Shown here: positions 1 through 8,187 of the stretch, in pieces
Position numbering within the stretch: the stretch's first letter is position 1
Layout of the letters: each line of letters opens with the position of its first letter
NCBI GenBank assembly: GCA_003612395.1
Contig: RAYQ01000002.1
Location: forward strand, 124,001 to 188,000
Length of the DNA stretch: 64,000 bases
Direction of reading: 5' to 3'
Source of the DNA: Parablautia intestinalis
Lineage (GTDB): Bacteria; Bacillota; Clostridia; Lachnospirales; Lachnospiraceae
Position numbers and translations under genes: made by a program
The notes under the pieces: model-generated
Told to the model about the DNA's origin: nothing
Seen by the model: the letters and a program-made list of their open reading frames with translations, nothing else
Databases searched by the model: none

Positions 1-849
1 CAGTATCCGGAAAAAATAGAGGGACGGGAGAAATATATTGAAAGCCTTTATCAGCGAATTCTGGATTACGTGGAGGTTTTTCCTGACGCACCGGAAAATG
101 AACAGCTTTTTCTCTATCTGCGGCAGCTGTCCAATCATTTTCTGGAAACGGAAAACAGTATTTCTTATGGGGGCTTTTTGCTAAAGCTTCTTAGCAGGTT
201 TGCACCGGATATTTATATGCAGTCTTATATGGTGGCCAGGGCAGCAACAGCTTTGTGCCGGATTATTATGGAGGAAGAACCGGATTTTTTTGATGATATT
301 GATTTTATCAGGGAATTAAAAAATCCGGAGGAAAAAAAGCAGACGGTACTTCATTATGCCATGAAATGCGGACTGCTCCATGATACGGGCAAAATTAACT
401 TTATCAATCTGTATTTCCAGTCAGGAAGGCAGTGGTTTGAGGAAGAATACGAGATGACCTGTCTGCACACGGTGGTGGGAAACAGATGCCTGGCGCAGCG
501 GGCGTCTACCCGCGCCTGCGCGTCCATTGCGCTGGGACATCACAGCTGGTATGACGGGTCCCACGGCTATCCGGATTCCTATAAGCGGCTTAAGTGCCCG
601 TACCGTCAGATGGTGGATGTGGTCGGGCTTGTGGACTGGCTGGAAAATGTGACAGAAGCCCAGTGCTTATATACCGGTGTGAAGATGTCCTTTGATGAGG
701 CGGTTTTAAAGGCAATAGACTTGGAAGGAAAGCGCTTTTCACCGCTCCTGACGGCCAGATTAAGGGATGATCGGATTGTAAAAGAGCTTCGGGAAGCGTT
801 TAAGCAGGGGCGCCGGGAGGCATGCAGACAGCTGTATGAGTATGAATGA
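1..849 (+). CDS. HD-GYP-type domain protein, 5' end cut by the window
   Basis: The frame is open from base 1, so the gene starts outside the window; 282 residues are visible. HD-GYP proteins are metal-dependent phosphodiesterases that usually hydrolyse cyclic di-GMP. The family landmarks are seen in order: HDTGK at visible residue 127, HTVVG near 156, and GHHSWYDGSHGYP from about 179. In the canonical HHExxDGxGYP motif an E follows the two histidines; here it is S, and one extra residue sits before GYP, so activity on c-di-GMP is uncertain. An internal GTG at 70 could be mistaken for the start but has no ribosome-binding site and the upstream codons read through. The N-terminal part (possibly sensory or GGDEF-like) is not visible. 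A second HD protein follows 86 bp downstream. Confidence 0.8.
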   Translation, partial: QYPEKIEGREKYIESLYQRILDYVEVFPDAPENEQLFLYLRQLSNHFLETENSISYGGFLLKLLSRFAPDIYMQSYMVARAATALCRIIMEEEPDFFDDIDFIRELKNPEEKKQTVLHYAMKCGLLHDTGKINFINLYFQSGRQWFEEEYEMTCLHTVVGNRCLAQRASTRACASIALGHHSWYDGSHGYPDSYKRLKCPYRQMVDVVGLVDWLENVTEAQCLYTGVKMSFDEAVLKAIDLEGKRFSPLLTARLRDDRIVKELREAFKQGRREACRQLYEYE

Positions 850-935
850 TCAGGCGCTGATGAGAGCTGCATTTTAGGCTGCCTGATAAAAAGCAATATA
901 AGAAAAGACAGTAAGGAAAAGGAGAAAGGGATTTT

Positions 936-1523
936 ATGTTGCCTACAAGAGAAAAAGCAGAAGAATTATTAAAAGAGGCGGAAAAGTGCAATCCGGGACC
1001 CTGGGGAAATCACAGCCGCACGGTGGCACACTGTGCGGAAAAGATCGCTATGGAATGCAGGGATATGGATGGGGATAAAGCATATATCGTGGGACTTTTA
1101 CATGATATTGGAAGACGGTTTGGCGCAAGGCATTTAGGACATGTGGCGGACGGCTATTCCTATATGATGTCTCTGGGGTATGATGAAGCTGCTAAAATCT
1201 GCCTGACACATTCTTTTAATACCCATACAATTGACGGATATATAGGAAAGTTTGACGTATCAGAGGAAGAGATGAAAATGATTCAGGATGCCCTTTTTGC
1301 TATTTCCATGGACGAGTATGACAGACTCATTCAGTTATGCGATTCCTTAGCGGGAGCGGAAGGGGTGCTGAATATGGAAGAACGGATGGGAGATGTGAAG
1401 CGCAGGTACGGCGGTTACCCTAAGGAAAAATGGGATAAGAATTTAAGCCTTAGAAAGCACTTTGAGGAAAAGACTGGCAGGGATATATATGATGTAGTGG
1501 AAAAAGATACTTTCAGGCCATAA
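936..1523 (+). CDS. HD-domain hydrolase
   Basis: A 195-residue protein of the HD metal-dependent phosphohydrolase superfamily. Seen: a first histidine in NHSRTVAHCAEK (around residue 28), the HD pair in GLLHDIGRRFG (around 60), further histidines in LTHSFNTHTIDGY, and the late aspartate in LIQLCDSLAG. These give the H...HD...D metal-binding pattern. Length fits small stand-alone HDIG proteins of Firmicutes, whose substrates (nucleotides or tRNA ends) are mostly unknown. A GGAGAAAGG ribosome-binding site lies 6-10 bases before the ATG. It lies between the HD-GYP protein and recD2, with short gaps that suggest co-transcription. Confidence 0.85.
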   Translation: MLPTREKAEELLKEAEKCNPGPWGNHSRTVAHCAEKIAMECRDMDGDKAYIVGLLHDIGRRFGARHLGHVADGYSYMMSLGYDEAAKICLTHSFNTHTIDGYIGKFDVSEEEMKMIQDALFAISMDEYDRLIQLCDSLAGAEGVLNMEERMGDVKRRYGGYPKEKWDKNLSLRKHFEEKTGRDIYDVVEKDTFRP

Positions 1524-1556
1524 AAATGTGGACCTGTCAAAGCGGGGAGAGGGAAT

Positions 1557-3740
1557 ATGATGAAAATCCGCTGCGTTGTGGAGAGAATCACTTATCAAAA
1601 TCCTGAAAACGGGTATACTGTTTTGAAAACCCGGGTGAAAGGATATGAGGATTTGGTCACGGTTGTGGGGAACCTGTTAGAAGTGAATGCAGGCTCTGTC
1701 CTTTTAGTGGAGGGAAACTGGAAGGTGGATGCAAAGTATGGCAGACAGTTTACTGCGCTAAGCTGGGAGGAAACCCTGCCCGCAACCCTTTACGGAATGG
1801 AAAAATACTTAGGGAGCGGCCTCATTAAGGGCATCGGCCCTAAATTTGCAAAAAGGATTGTACAGAGATTTGGCATGGACACCTTTACGGTAATTGAGGA
1901 TAACATTGCTCTTTTAATAGAAGTGCCGGGAATTGGAAATAAGCGGATTCAAATGATAGGGGAAAGCTGGGAGCGTCAGAAGGAGATAAAAAACATCATG
2001 CTTTTTTTGCAGGAGCATGGAGTCAGCACTGCCTTTGCCGCTAAAATATTTAGGCAGTATGGAAATGAAAGCATTCGCGTGGTAAAGGAAAATCCCTACA
2101 GGCTGGCGGATGACATCTGGGGAATCGGTTTTAAGACAGCGGATACCATTGCCGGGAAGATGGGGGTTTCCAAAGAAGCCTTTGTGCGTTTGCGCAGCGG
2201 CATCATGTATACATTAGGCGAGCTGGCGGATGAAGGGCATGTTTATGCCGGAAAGGAGCAGCTCGTCCAAAAAGCCTGCGGGCTTTTGGAGGCGGAGGAG
2301 CCTTTTGTGGTCATGACCCTGGATCAGATGATAAAGGATGAGGATCTGATTCGGGAGGTAAATCAGGTGGAAGCCATTTACCTGCCTCCTTTTTATTTTG
2401 CAGAGCTCGGTACGGCAAATAAGCTGCGAAAGCTTATGGACCGGCCGGCGCAGGACCGGCTTTGGGTGCAGCTTATGAAAGCAAGGAAGGAGAGCGGAAA
2501 AGAGAATCTTTCCGTGGATGTATCGGGAGTCGAACAGTATGTTCATATGGAGTATGACGAAATTCAGGTAAATGCCATCCGCCAGGCAGCCGTTTCCAAG
2601 GTGATGGTGTTAACCGGAGGACCGGGAACCGGAAAAACGACCACTACCCGGGGAATTATCACCGCTTTCCGTATGTATGGATTAAAAATTCTTTTAGCCG
2701 CCCCTACGGGACGGGCGGCCAGGCGTTTGAGTGAGGCCACCGGGCTGGAGGCAAAAACCATTCACCGGCTCCTTGAATGTAAACCGCCGGAAGGGTACCA
2801 GAAAACAGAAGAAAATCCCCTGGAGGGGGATGTGCTTATTGTGGATGAGTGTTCCATGATTGATATTTTGCTTATGAATTCCCTTTTAAAGGCTGTTCCG
2901 GAGAGCATGCGCCTTGTCCTTATAGGGGATATCGATCAGCTCCCCTCTGTGGGAGCAGGGAATGTGCTTCGGGACATCATTGATGCGGGCTGCTTTCCGG
3001 TGATCCGCCTTGAGAGAGTATTCCGGCAGGCAAGGGAGAGCCGGATTATTATGAGCGCCCACAGAATAAACAGGGGCATGATGCCGGACCTTTCAAACGG
3101 CAGGAATACGGATTTCTTTTTCCTTCAAAAGGAGCAGCCGGAGGATGCGGTTTCGGAGATTGTTTCTCTGGTAAAAAATAAGCTGCCGGGTTATTATAAA
3201 ATTCCACCTGCCTCCATACAGGTGCTCACGCCCATGCAAAGAGGCGTGGCGGGTGCAACTAACTTAAATCTGGTTTTGCAGGAGGCGTTAAATCATGAGA
3301 GTGACGGACTGCGCCGCAGCGGCTTTATCTTTAAGCTGCAAGACAAGGTAATGCAGATTAAGAACAACTATGAGAAGGAAGTGTTTAACGGAGATATCGG
3401 GTTTGTGGAATCGGTAGATATGCAGAATAGGACCCTCACGGTAAGCTTTGACGGCCGGAGCATTTCCTATGAGGCATCGGAATTGGACGAGCTGGTTCAT
3501 GCCTATGCAACTACGATACATAAGGCCCAGGGATCGGAGTACCCTGTTGTGGTGATGCCGGTGCTGATGAGTCATTTTTGTATGCTGCAGCGCAATCTCC
3601 TTTATACGGGTATAACCCGGGCAAAAAAGATACTGGTACTTGTGGGCACAAAAAAAGCGCTGGCCTACGGGATCCGTAACATAACTGTTACCAGACGCAA
3701 CACCATGCTGAAAGAGCGTCTGGAAGGAAGTGTGAGTTAA
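1557..3740 (+). CDS. recD2: RecD2-type ATP-dependent DNA helicase
   Basis: A 727-residue superfamily 1B helicase, the RecD2 form found in bacteria without RecBCD; it unwinds DNA 5'-3' and acts in repair. Seen in order: an N-terminal OB-like region (residues 1-75), helix-hairpin-helix segments (for example LIKGIGPKFAKRI near residue 95 and VPGIGNKRI near 123), Walker A GGPGTGKTTTT near residue 355, Walker B VDECSMID near 428, the QLPSVGAG segment, and the C-terminal helicase motif ATTIHKAQGSEYP near 650. Length matches RecD2 (about 720-750). Start ATG at 1557 or 1560; GAGAGGG lies just upstream. It is followed by a 150-bp gap holding the pyrE promoter. Confidence 0.95.
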   Translation: MMKIRCVVERITYQNPENGYTVLKTRVKGYEDLVTVVGNLLEVNAGSVLLVEGNWKVDAKYGRQFTALSWEETLPATLYGMEKYLGSGLIKGIGPKFAKRIVQRFGMDTFTVIEDNIALLIEVPGIGNKRIQMIGESWERQKEIKNIMLFLQEHGVSTAFAAKIFRQYGNESIRVVKENPYRLADDIWGIGFKTADTIAGKMGVSKEAFVRLRSGIMYTLGELADEGHVYAGKEQLVQKACGLLEAEEPFVVMTLDQMIKDEDLIREVNQVEAIYLPPFYFAELGTANKLRKLMDRPAQDRLWVQLMKARKESGKENLSVDVSGVEQYVHMEYDEIQVNAIRQAAVSKVMVLTGGPGTGKTTTTRGIITAFRMYGLKILLAAPTGRAARRLSEATGLEAKTIHRLLECKPPEGYQKTEENPLEGDVLIVDECSMIDILLMNSLLKAVPESMRLVLIGDIDQLPSVGAGNVLRDIIDAGCFPVIRLERVFRQARESRIIMSAHRINRGMMPDLSNGRNTDFFFLQKEQPEDAVSEIVSLVKNKLPGYYKIPPASIQVLTPMQRGVAGATNLNLVLQEALNHESDGLRRSGFIFKLQDKVMQIKNNYEKEVFNGDIGFVESVDMQNRTLTVSFDGRSISYEASELDELVHAYATTIHKAQGSEYPVVVMPVLMSHFCMLQRNLLYTGITRAKKILVLVGTKKALAYGIRNITVTRRNTMLKERLEGSVS

Positions 3741-3752
3741 GGGCATTGAGAC

Positions 3753-3781
3753 TTTACACGTAAATCTTTTGTTGTTATAAT
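3753..3781 (+). promoter_or_regulatory. Promoter for pyrE
   Basis: TTTACA at 3753-3758 and TATAAT at 3776-3781 with a 17-base spacer, a near-consensus housekeeping promoter. It leaves a leader of about 105 bases before pyrE. I saw no clear terminator/antiterminator pair in that leader. Confidence 0.75.
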
Positions 3782-3893
3782 ACTTGTATCATACGAATAA
3801 GCAGATCACATGAAATGTGGCAAAGTTTGCATCTTTTGGGATTCCAGCTGAAAATCTTAAGATAAAGCAGTACATTATGAGGAGGAAACATAC

Positions 3894-4568
3894 ATGGAGA
3901 GCTACAAGAAAGAGTTTATCGAATTTATGATAGACAGCCAGGTGCTTAAATTTGGCGAATTTACATTAAAGAGTGGAAGGAAATCCCCCTTTTTTATGAA
4001 TGCAGGCGGATATGTGACAGGAGCGCAGCTAGAGCGGTTAGGAGAGTATTACGCCAGGGCAATCCATGATAATTACGGACTTGATTTTGATGTACTTTTT
4101 GGGCCCGCTTACAAGGGAATCCCCTTAAGTGTGGCAACGACTATGGCGATTAGCAGACTATACGGAAAGGAAATCAGGTACTGTTCAAACCGCAAGGAGG
4201 TAAAGGATCATGGGGATACCGGTATTTTACTCGGCAGCCGGTTAAAAGACGGGGACAGAATTGTTATCATTGAGGATGTGACCACTTCCGGAAAATCCAT
4301 TGAGGAGACCTGCCCCATTATCAGGGCCCAGGCGAAGGTGGAGATAAAAGGACTTATGGTTTCCTTAAACCGTATGGAAAAGGGACAAAGTGATAAGAGC
4401 GCCCTTATGGAAATCAAAGAAAAGTACGGATTTGACGCCAATGCAATTGTTAATATGCAGGAGGTAATAGAATATCTTTACAATAAGCCTTTAAAGGGAC
4501 AGATTTATATTGATGACAGGATAAAGGAAGAAATTGACGCATACTATAAGCAGTATGGAGCAAGATAA
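3894..4568 (+). CDS. pyrE: Orotate phosphoribosyltransferase
   Basis: A 224-residue enzyme that joins orotate to PRPP to give OMP in pyrimidine synthesis. Seen: the substrate loop LKSGRKSPFFMNAGGY near residue 25, and the PRPP-binding motif IVIIEDVTTSGKSIEE near residue 122. Length is normal for the clostridial form. The start is supported by AGGAGGAAA 6 bases upstream. It stands apart from other pyr genes in this window and has its own promoter, so its control is not shared with the purine genes further on. Confidence 0.96.
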   Translation: MESYKKEFIEFMIDSQVLKFGEFTLKSGRKSPFFMNAGGYVTGAQLERLGEYYARAIHDNYGLDFDVLFGPAYKGIPLSVATTMAISRLYGKEIRYCSNRKEVKDHGDTGILLGSRLKDGDRIVIIEDVTTSGKSIEETCPIIRAQAKVEIKGLMVSLNRMEKGQSDKSALMEIKEKYGFDANAIVNMQEVIEYLYNKPLKGQIYIDDRIKEEIDAYYKQYGAR

Positions 4569-4626
4569 GAAAATAGTATTTTGAGGACATAAATTTGCAG
4601 GTTGAGAAAGGAGCATGGCTGTTAAA

Positions 4627-4779
4627 ATGGAAGAAAAGGTATATAAGACCATGAATGGAGCAGGGGCAATGTGCATCGCGGTAGGTGTTGTGATTTTGGT
4701 AACAGGTATTGTATGCGGAACATTGGCAATTATAGGCGGTTCAAAGCTGATAGCAGGTAAGTCAAAGATTTTATTTTAA
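4627..4779 (+). CDS. Small membrane protein, one long hydrophobic stretch
   Basis: A 50-residue protein (54 if read from ATG 4615). A short charged N-terminus (MEEKVYKTMN) is followed by an almost continuous hydrophobic region of about 35 residues rich in G, V, A and I, ending in a basic tail (KLIAGKSKILF), so it is probably membrane-embedded. The first ATG at 4615 lies one base after GGAG, too close to use it; ATG 4627 is 13 bases away and begins like relatives I remember in Lachnospiraceae. It precedes a DUF6142-like membrane protein, a pairing I recall from related genomes. Function unknown. Confidence 0.65.
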   Translation: MEEKVYKTMNGAGAMCIAVGVVILVTGIVCGTLAIIGGSKLIAGKSKILF

Positions 4780-4815
4780 CAAATAAGCTGTCTCGCAAAG
4801 CGTGGCAGCGTTTTA
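4778..4815 (+). repeat. REP-like 37-bp repeat, copy 1
   Basis: Matches the window-wide repeat (core acaataagccgactcgcgaa then gcgtggcagcgtt) with a few changes (ctgtctcgcaaagcg). It begins at the stop codon of the small membrane protein, in + orientation. Confidence 0.6.
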
Positions 4816-4818
4816 TGG

Positions 4819-4855
4819 GAGGGGCATTTTTCCGCAAAGGGAATGCCCTCTTTGC
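4819..4855 (+). terminator. Possible terminator hairpin
   Basis: GAGGGGCATT at 4819-4828 can pair with AATGCCCTC at 4842-4850 with one bulged G; an alternative stem (GCAAAGGG with CCCTCTTTGC) overlaps it. There is only a short T stretch, so termination is uncertain. Confidence 0.35.
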
Positions 4856-4891
4856 GATATGCCGCAATAGTAAAAGAAAAGAGATTTTGTC

Positions 4892-5215
4892 ATGTTAAAA
4901 TCCAGGGGATTTATTTTTACAAATAAGGAGCATACCAAAGCAGGGATTATGTCAACCATTTTGGGCATTCTGGCCAGCGCCACACTTGGGATTGCCGTTT
5001 ATCAGTCTTATTTAAATGGCGGAGGAACCTCTGAAAGACATACGGCTGCGGCACTTCTGGCAGTGGTTTTTATGATAATCGGCATGGGTCTTGGCGTGTG
5101 GTCCACAACAGAAAAAGATAAATACAGAATGTTTACTGTGCTGGGGATTTTTGTAAATACCCTGGCATTTGGTATGTTAAGTTTAATTTTATATGCAGGA
5201 GCGTATGTAACGTGA
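4892..5215 (+). CDS. DUF6142-like small membrane protein
   Basis: A 107-residue protein with three hydrophobic segments (about residues 19-40, 53-74 and 83-104) separated by short polar loops. The opening FIFTNKEHTKAGIMSTILG resembles DUF6142 proteins, small Lachnospiraceae membrane proteins of unknown role; this assignment is from memory of the family pattern. The ribosome-binding site (AAAAGAAAAGAG) is weak. It follows the smaller membrane protein at 4627 and probably forms a pair with it. Confidence 0.65.
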   Translation: MLKSRGFIFTNKEHTKAGIMSTILGILASATLGIAVYQSYLNGGGTSERHTAAALLAVVFMIIGMGLGVWSTTEKDKYRMFTVLGIFVNTLAFGMLSLILYAGAYVT

Positions 5216-5237
5216 ACGGGCATCCATGGAGGATAGT

Positions 5238-5312
5238 GTGAAAAATAAATTTTTCACAAACGAACTTGTTCGTTTTGCAAATATTGTGCCTGCGCAATAC
5301 ATACTGCGTATG
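5238..5312. repeat. Cluster of four short palindromes
   Basis: Four palindromes occur in 75 bp: 5238-5257 (9-bp arms), 5258-5275 (AAACGAAC/GTTCGTTT, CTTG loop), 5283-5298 (imperfect) and 5300-5312 (CATAC-TGC-GTATG). They sit just before the leader of the M29 peptidase gene. Confidence 0.6.
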
Positions 5313-5337
5313 AAAGTTTGCAGGCTATGGAAAGGGC

Positions 5338-7407
5338 ATGGTTAATAGTTTGATGGTGAAAGAGAGATTTTTGCTTGCAAAAGAACGAATATGGGGAATA
5401 GAGTCAGAAAGTATCTTACAGCCAAAGTGTCGGGCATATTTCGTGAATGTGGCGCAGTTTCTTAAGATGCTTTGTGAAAACTGGTCTTTTGTGGAGGAAG
5501 GGAAGATCAGACAGTGCCCGGCGGAGGAACTAAAAAGCAGAAACAAAGCGCTTTATGAGGACATCCTTCCTGAAAATTATGGGGAAAGCTACGGCAATCC
5601 GGCCCGCTGTGCAGAGGTGTTTGGCAGGGAATACGGGAGTATTCTTTCCTTTTTATACGCAGAAATGCGCAGCTTAATTCCCTATGTGTTTGAGCAGAGG
5701 CTGGAAAATGTGGTAAGGGGCATGGAGCTGTTTCTTGAGATGTACGGCTCTTTTTGCTGTGCCATGGAGGAAAAAGGAGAGCTGCCGGATTATGAGGCAT
5801 TAAAGGAGATTGCCTACTGGTATGTCAGCGATTACACCAGAGCGGCAACAGAAGAAAAGCTTAAGGATATGCTGGACACAGACTCAGATTTTGCACTGCG
5901 TATCATAGAGGAAGACTTGACGGACGAGAGATATCTTTACTATTTTGGGGAGTATGTTACGGAGAATGAGATTAGGACCTTCCGGCATTTAAATTCCCTT
6001 TCAGAGGAAACCCTGCAGAAAATGGCAGATACCTACACGGAAGGGTACAGGATAGGTTTTCTTATGGGAAATAAGGATATTACCAAAAAGAAAACAGTAA
6101 ATATCCGTTACTGTCTGGGATTTGAGCCCATGATAAAAAAGGCGGTGGAAAATTTCAGAAAAATCGGACTAGAGTCCACAATTTACAGGGCTTATTCCAG
6201 CATTTTGCAGGGAAAAAGCATGAACCGGAACGGCTACTATGGCGCAATTCCCAACAAACAGTTTGATTTTGACCATAAGGATGATCAGGCTCTTGTGCTG
6301 GATAAAAAGCTTATTCAGGTGCGCCTGGAAGCCCTGAAGGAGGGCTTTGAAGCTCATAAGAAGCAGGCTGCTGTGTTCGGAGGGCCGGCTGTTCAGGAGA
6401 TTTTCGGGGAGGCGCTTATAGATCTGAAAGAAAAACCTCAGGCGCTGCATCTGTCCGAAGCCCAGCAGAAGCTGACAGTAGAGTATATGTCTGCGGCGGG
6501 AGAAATTCAAAATCAGTATATTAAAGGGGAAGAGAGGAGTTTTACTATCATTGCTTTCCCAGTGCCGGAAATCGGAAAGGATTTTGCGGAAATCTTTGAT
6601 GAGGTGATCAGAATTAACACCCTTGACTATAAGCTTTACCAGAGGATGCAGCAGACCATAATAGATACGCTGGATAAGGGCAAATATGTGCTGATTAAGG
6701 GGATGAAGGGAAATAAAACCAATTTAAAGGTGATGCTGCACAATCTGGAAAATCCGGAAAAACAGACGAATTTTGAAAACTGTGTGGCGGATGTAAACAT
6801 TCCTGTAGGTGAGGTCTTTACCTCTCCGGTGCTTGCCGGTACGGAGGGCCTTTTACACGTTAAGCGTGTGTATTTAAACGGACTGGAGTACAAAAACATT
6901 TCGGTGACCTTAAAAGACGGTATGGTGACAGACTATACCTGCGGAAATTTTGATACGGAAGAACAAAACCGTAAATACGTAAAAGATAATGTGCTCTACC
7001 ACCATGACAGCCTGCCTCTTGGCGAATTTGCAATCGGCACCAACACCACGGCCTTTGCGGCGGCGAGGAAATACAAAATAGAAGATAAGCTTCCTATTTT
7101 GATTGCAGAAAAAACAGGTCCTCATTTTGCCTTAGGAGACACGTGTTATTCTCATGCTGAGGATGTGGCGGTTTATAACCCTGACGGCAAAGAGATTATT
7201 GCCAGGGATAATGAGTATTCTTTAAAAAGAAAAGAGGAATCGGGAAAGGCTTACTTTAACTGTCATACGGATATCACTATCCCCTATGATGAACTGGGGG
7301 AAGTCAGTGTGGTGACAAAAAAGGAGGAAGTAATTCCGGTTATTGAGGAAGGAAAGTTTGTGCTTCCCGGCTGTGAAGAACTTAATATTCCTCTTGAGCA
7401 GCTTTGA
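5338..7407 (+). CDS. M29-type metallo-aminopeptidase with long N-terminal region
   Basis: A 689-residue protein. The C-terminal 300 residues carry the M29 (thermophilic aminopeptidase/AmpS) signatures: VNIPVGEVFTSPVLAGTEG (first metal-ligand Glu), GEFAIGTNT (second Glu), TGPHFALGDTCYSHAED (His and Tyr) and HTDITI (His and Asp). M29 enzymes are dinuclear-metal exopeptidases of about 410 residues. Here about 330 extra residues precede the domain, mostly acidic and helical-looking and without a recognised domain. There is no signal peptide, so it should be cytoplasmic. The first ATG (5338) is one base after GGAAAGGG; an in-frame ATG at 5353 may be the true start. It is a single gene between the membrane-protein pair and purE. 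Confidence 0.8.
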   Translation: MVNSLMVKERFLLAKERIWGIESESILQPKCRAYFVNVAQFLKMLCENWSFVEEGKIRQCPAEELKSRNKALYEDILPENYGESYGNPARCAEVFGREYGSILSFLYAEMRSLIPYVFEQRLENVVRGMELFLEMYGSFCCAMEEKGELPDYEALKEIAYWYVSDYTRAATEEKLKDMLDTDSDFALRIIEEDLTDERYLYYFGEYVTENEIRTFRHLNSLSEETLQKMADTYTEGYRIGFLMGNKDITKKKTVNIRYCLGFEPMIKKAVENFRKIGLESTIYRAYSSILQGKSMNRNGYYGAIPNKQFDFDHKDDQALVLDKKLIQVRLEALKEGFEAHKKQAAVFGGPAVQEIFGEALIDLKEKPQALHLSEAQQKLTVEYMSAAGEIQNQYIKGEERSFTIIAFPVPEIGKDFAEIFDEVIRINTLDYKLYQRMQQTIIDTLDKGKYVLIKGMKGNKTNLKVMLHNLENPEKQTNFENCVADVNIPVGEVFTSPVLAGTEGLLHVKRVYLNGLEYKNISVTLKDGMVTDYTCGNFDTEEQNRKYVKDNVLYHHDSLPLGEFAIGTNTTAFAAARKYKIEDKLPILIAEKTGPHFALGDTCYSHAEDVAVYNPDGKEIIARDNEYSLKRKEESGKAYFNCHTDITIPYDELGEVSVVTKKEEVIPVIEEGKFVLPGCEELNIPLEQL

Positions 7408-7542
7408 TATCCCGCTCCTTTAAAATAGCGGCAATTACCGCCTGCTGCTTTTGAATTGTGGCAGAATATGGTTGCATAAGTAAAGGGATTTATAGTATGA
7501 TGTTATAGAATGAAAGGCACAAAGAAAAAGGAGGTAATTGTT

Positions 7543-8043
7543 ATGGCACAGGTAGGAATTGTAATGGGAAGCGACTCAGATATGCCGGTTATGTCCAAGG
7601 CAGCTGATGTTCTTACAGCGCTTGGCATTTCCTTTGAGATGAGAATTATTTCTGCGCACAGAGAGCCGGATGTTTTTTTTGAATATGCAAAGAGTGCGGA
7701 GGAAAAAGGATTTAAGGTGATTATTGCAGGAGCAGGCATGGCAGCGCATCTGCCCGGCATGTGTGCGGCAATTTTCCCCATGCCCGTAATCGGAATTCCC
7801 ATGCACACCACATCCCTGGGAGGAAGAGATTCTCTCTATTCGATTGTTCAGATGCCTTCAGGGATACCGGTGGCTACCGTTGCAATTAATGGCGGAGCAA
7901 ATGCCGGACTTTTAGCGGCAAAAATTTTGGCAACCTCTGACGGAGAGCTGTTAGACAGATTAAAAGCTTACAGCCAGAACCTAAAGGAAAGCGTTCAAAA
8001 AAAGGATGAGAGGCTGCAGCAGACCGGTTATGAGAATTATTAA
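7543..8043 (+). CDS. purE: N5-carboxyaminoimidazole ribonucleotide mutase
   Basis: A 166-residue class I PurE, which moves the carboxyl group of N5-CAIR to give CAIR in purine synthesis. Seen: VGIVMGSDSDMPVM at residues 4-17, the substrate loop ISAHREPD with the catalytic histidine near residue 42, and the glycine-rich AGAGMAAHLPG near 72. The ATG at 7543 is chosen over an upstream in-frame ATG (7510) because AAAGGAGGT lies 8 bases before it and PurE proteins begin just before this motif. It opens the purE-purM-purN-purD group; purK is not visible here. Confidence 0.96.
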   Translation: MAQVGIVMGSDSDMPVMSKAADVLTALGISFEMRIISAHREPDVFFEYAKSAEEKGFKVIIAGAGMAAHLPGMCAAIFPMPVIGIPMHTTSLGGRDSLYSIVQMPSGIPVATVAINGGANAGLLAAKILATSDGELLDRLKAYSQNLKESVQKKDERLQQTGYENY

Positions 8044-8098
8044 TAGATTTTAACATTATGGCAGCATGGCAGGCAGGATTTACCACAAAACTTATTAT

Positions 8099-8179
8099 GC
8101 GCAAATAACAAACGCTGTCACGCTTCGCGGGTCAGCTTATTGTAAGCAAAGGAGAACAAAGTTCACCTCGCAGAAATGG
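8099..8179 (-). repeat. 81-bp REP-like module, copy A (core 8107-8143)
   Basis: It is 75/81 identical by eye to 20217-20297. It contains the 37-bp core in reverse orientation (aacaaacgctgtcacgcttc onward), then AAGCAAAGG, then a second inverted repeat (GAAC-AAA-GTTC). It ends at the GGAG that serves as purM ribosome-binding site. Confidence 0.85.
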
Positions 8180-8187
8180 AGATAAAA

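Noticed and set aside
7408-7542. Purine riboswitch or convincing promoter before purE
   Set aside because: No purine-riboswitch core is visible, and candidate -35/-10 pairs have wrong spacing (13-15 bases).
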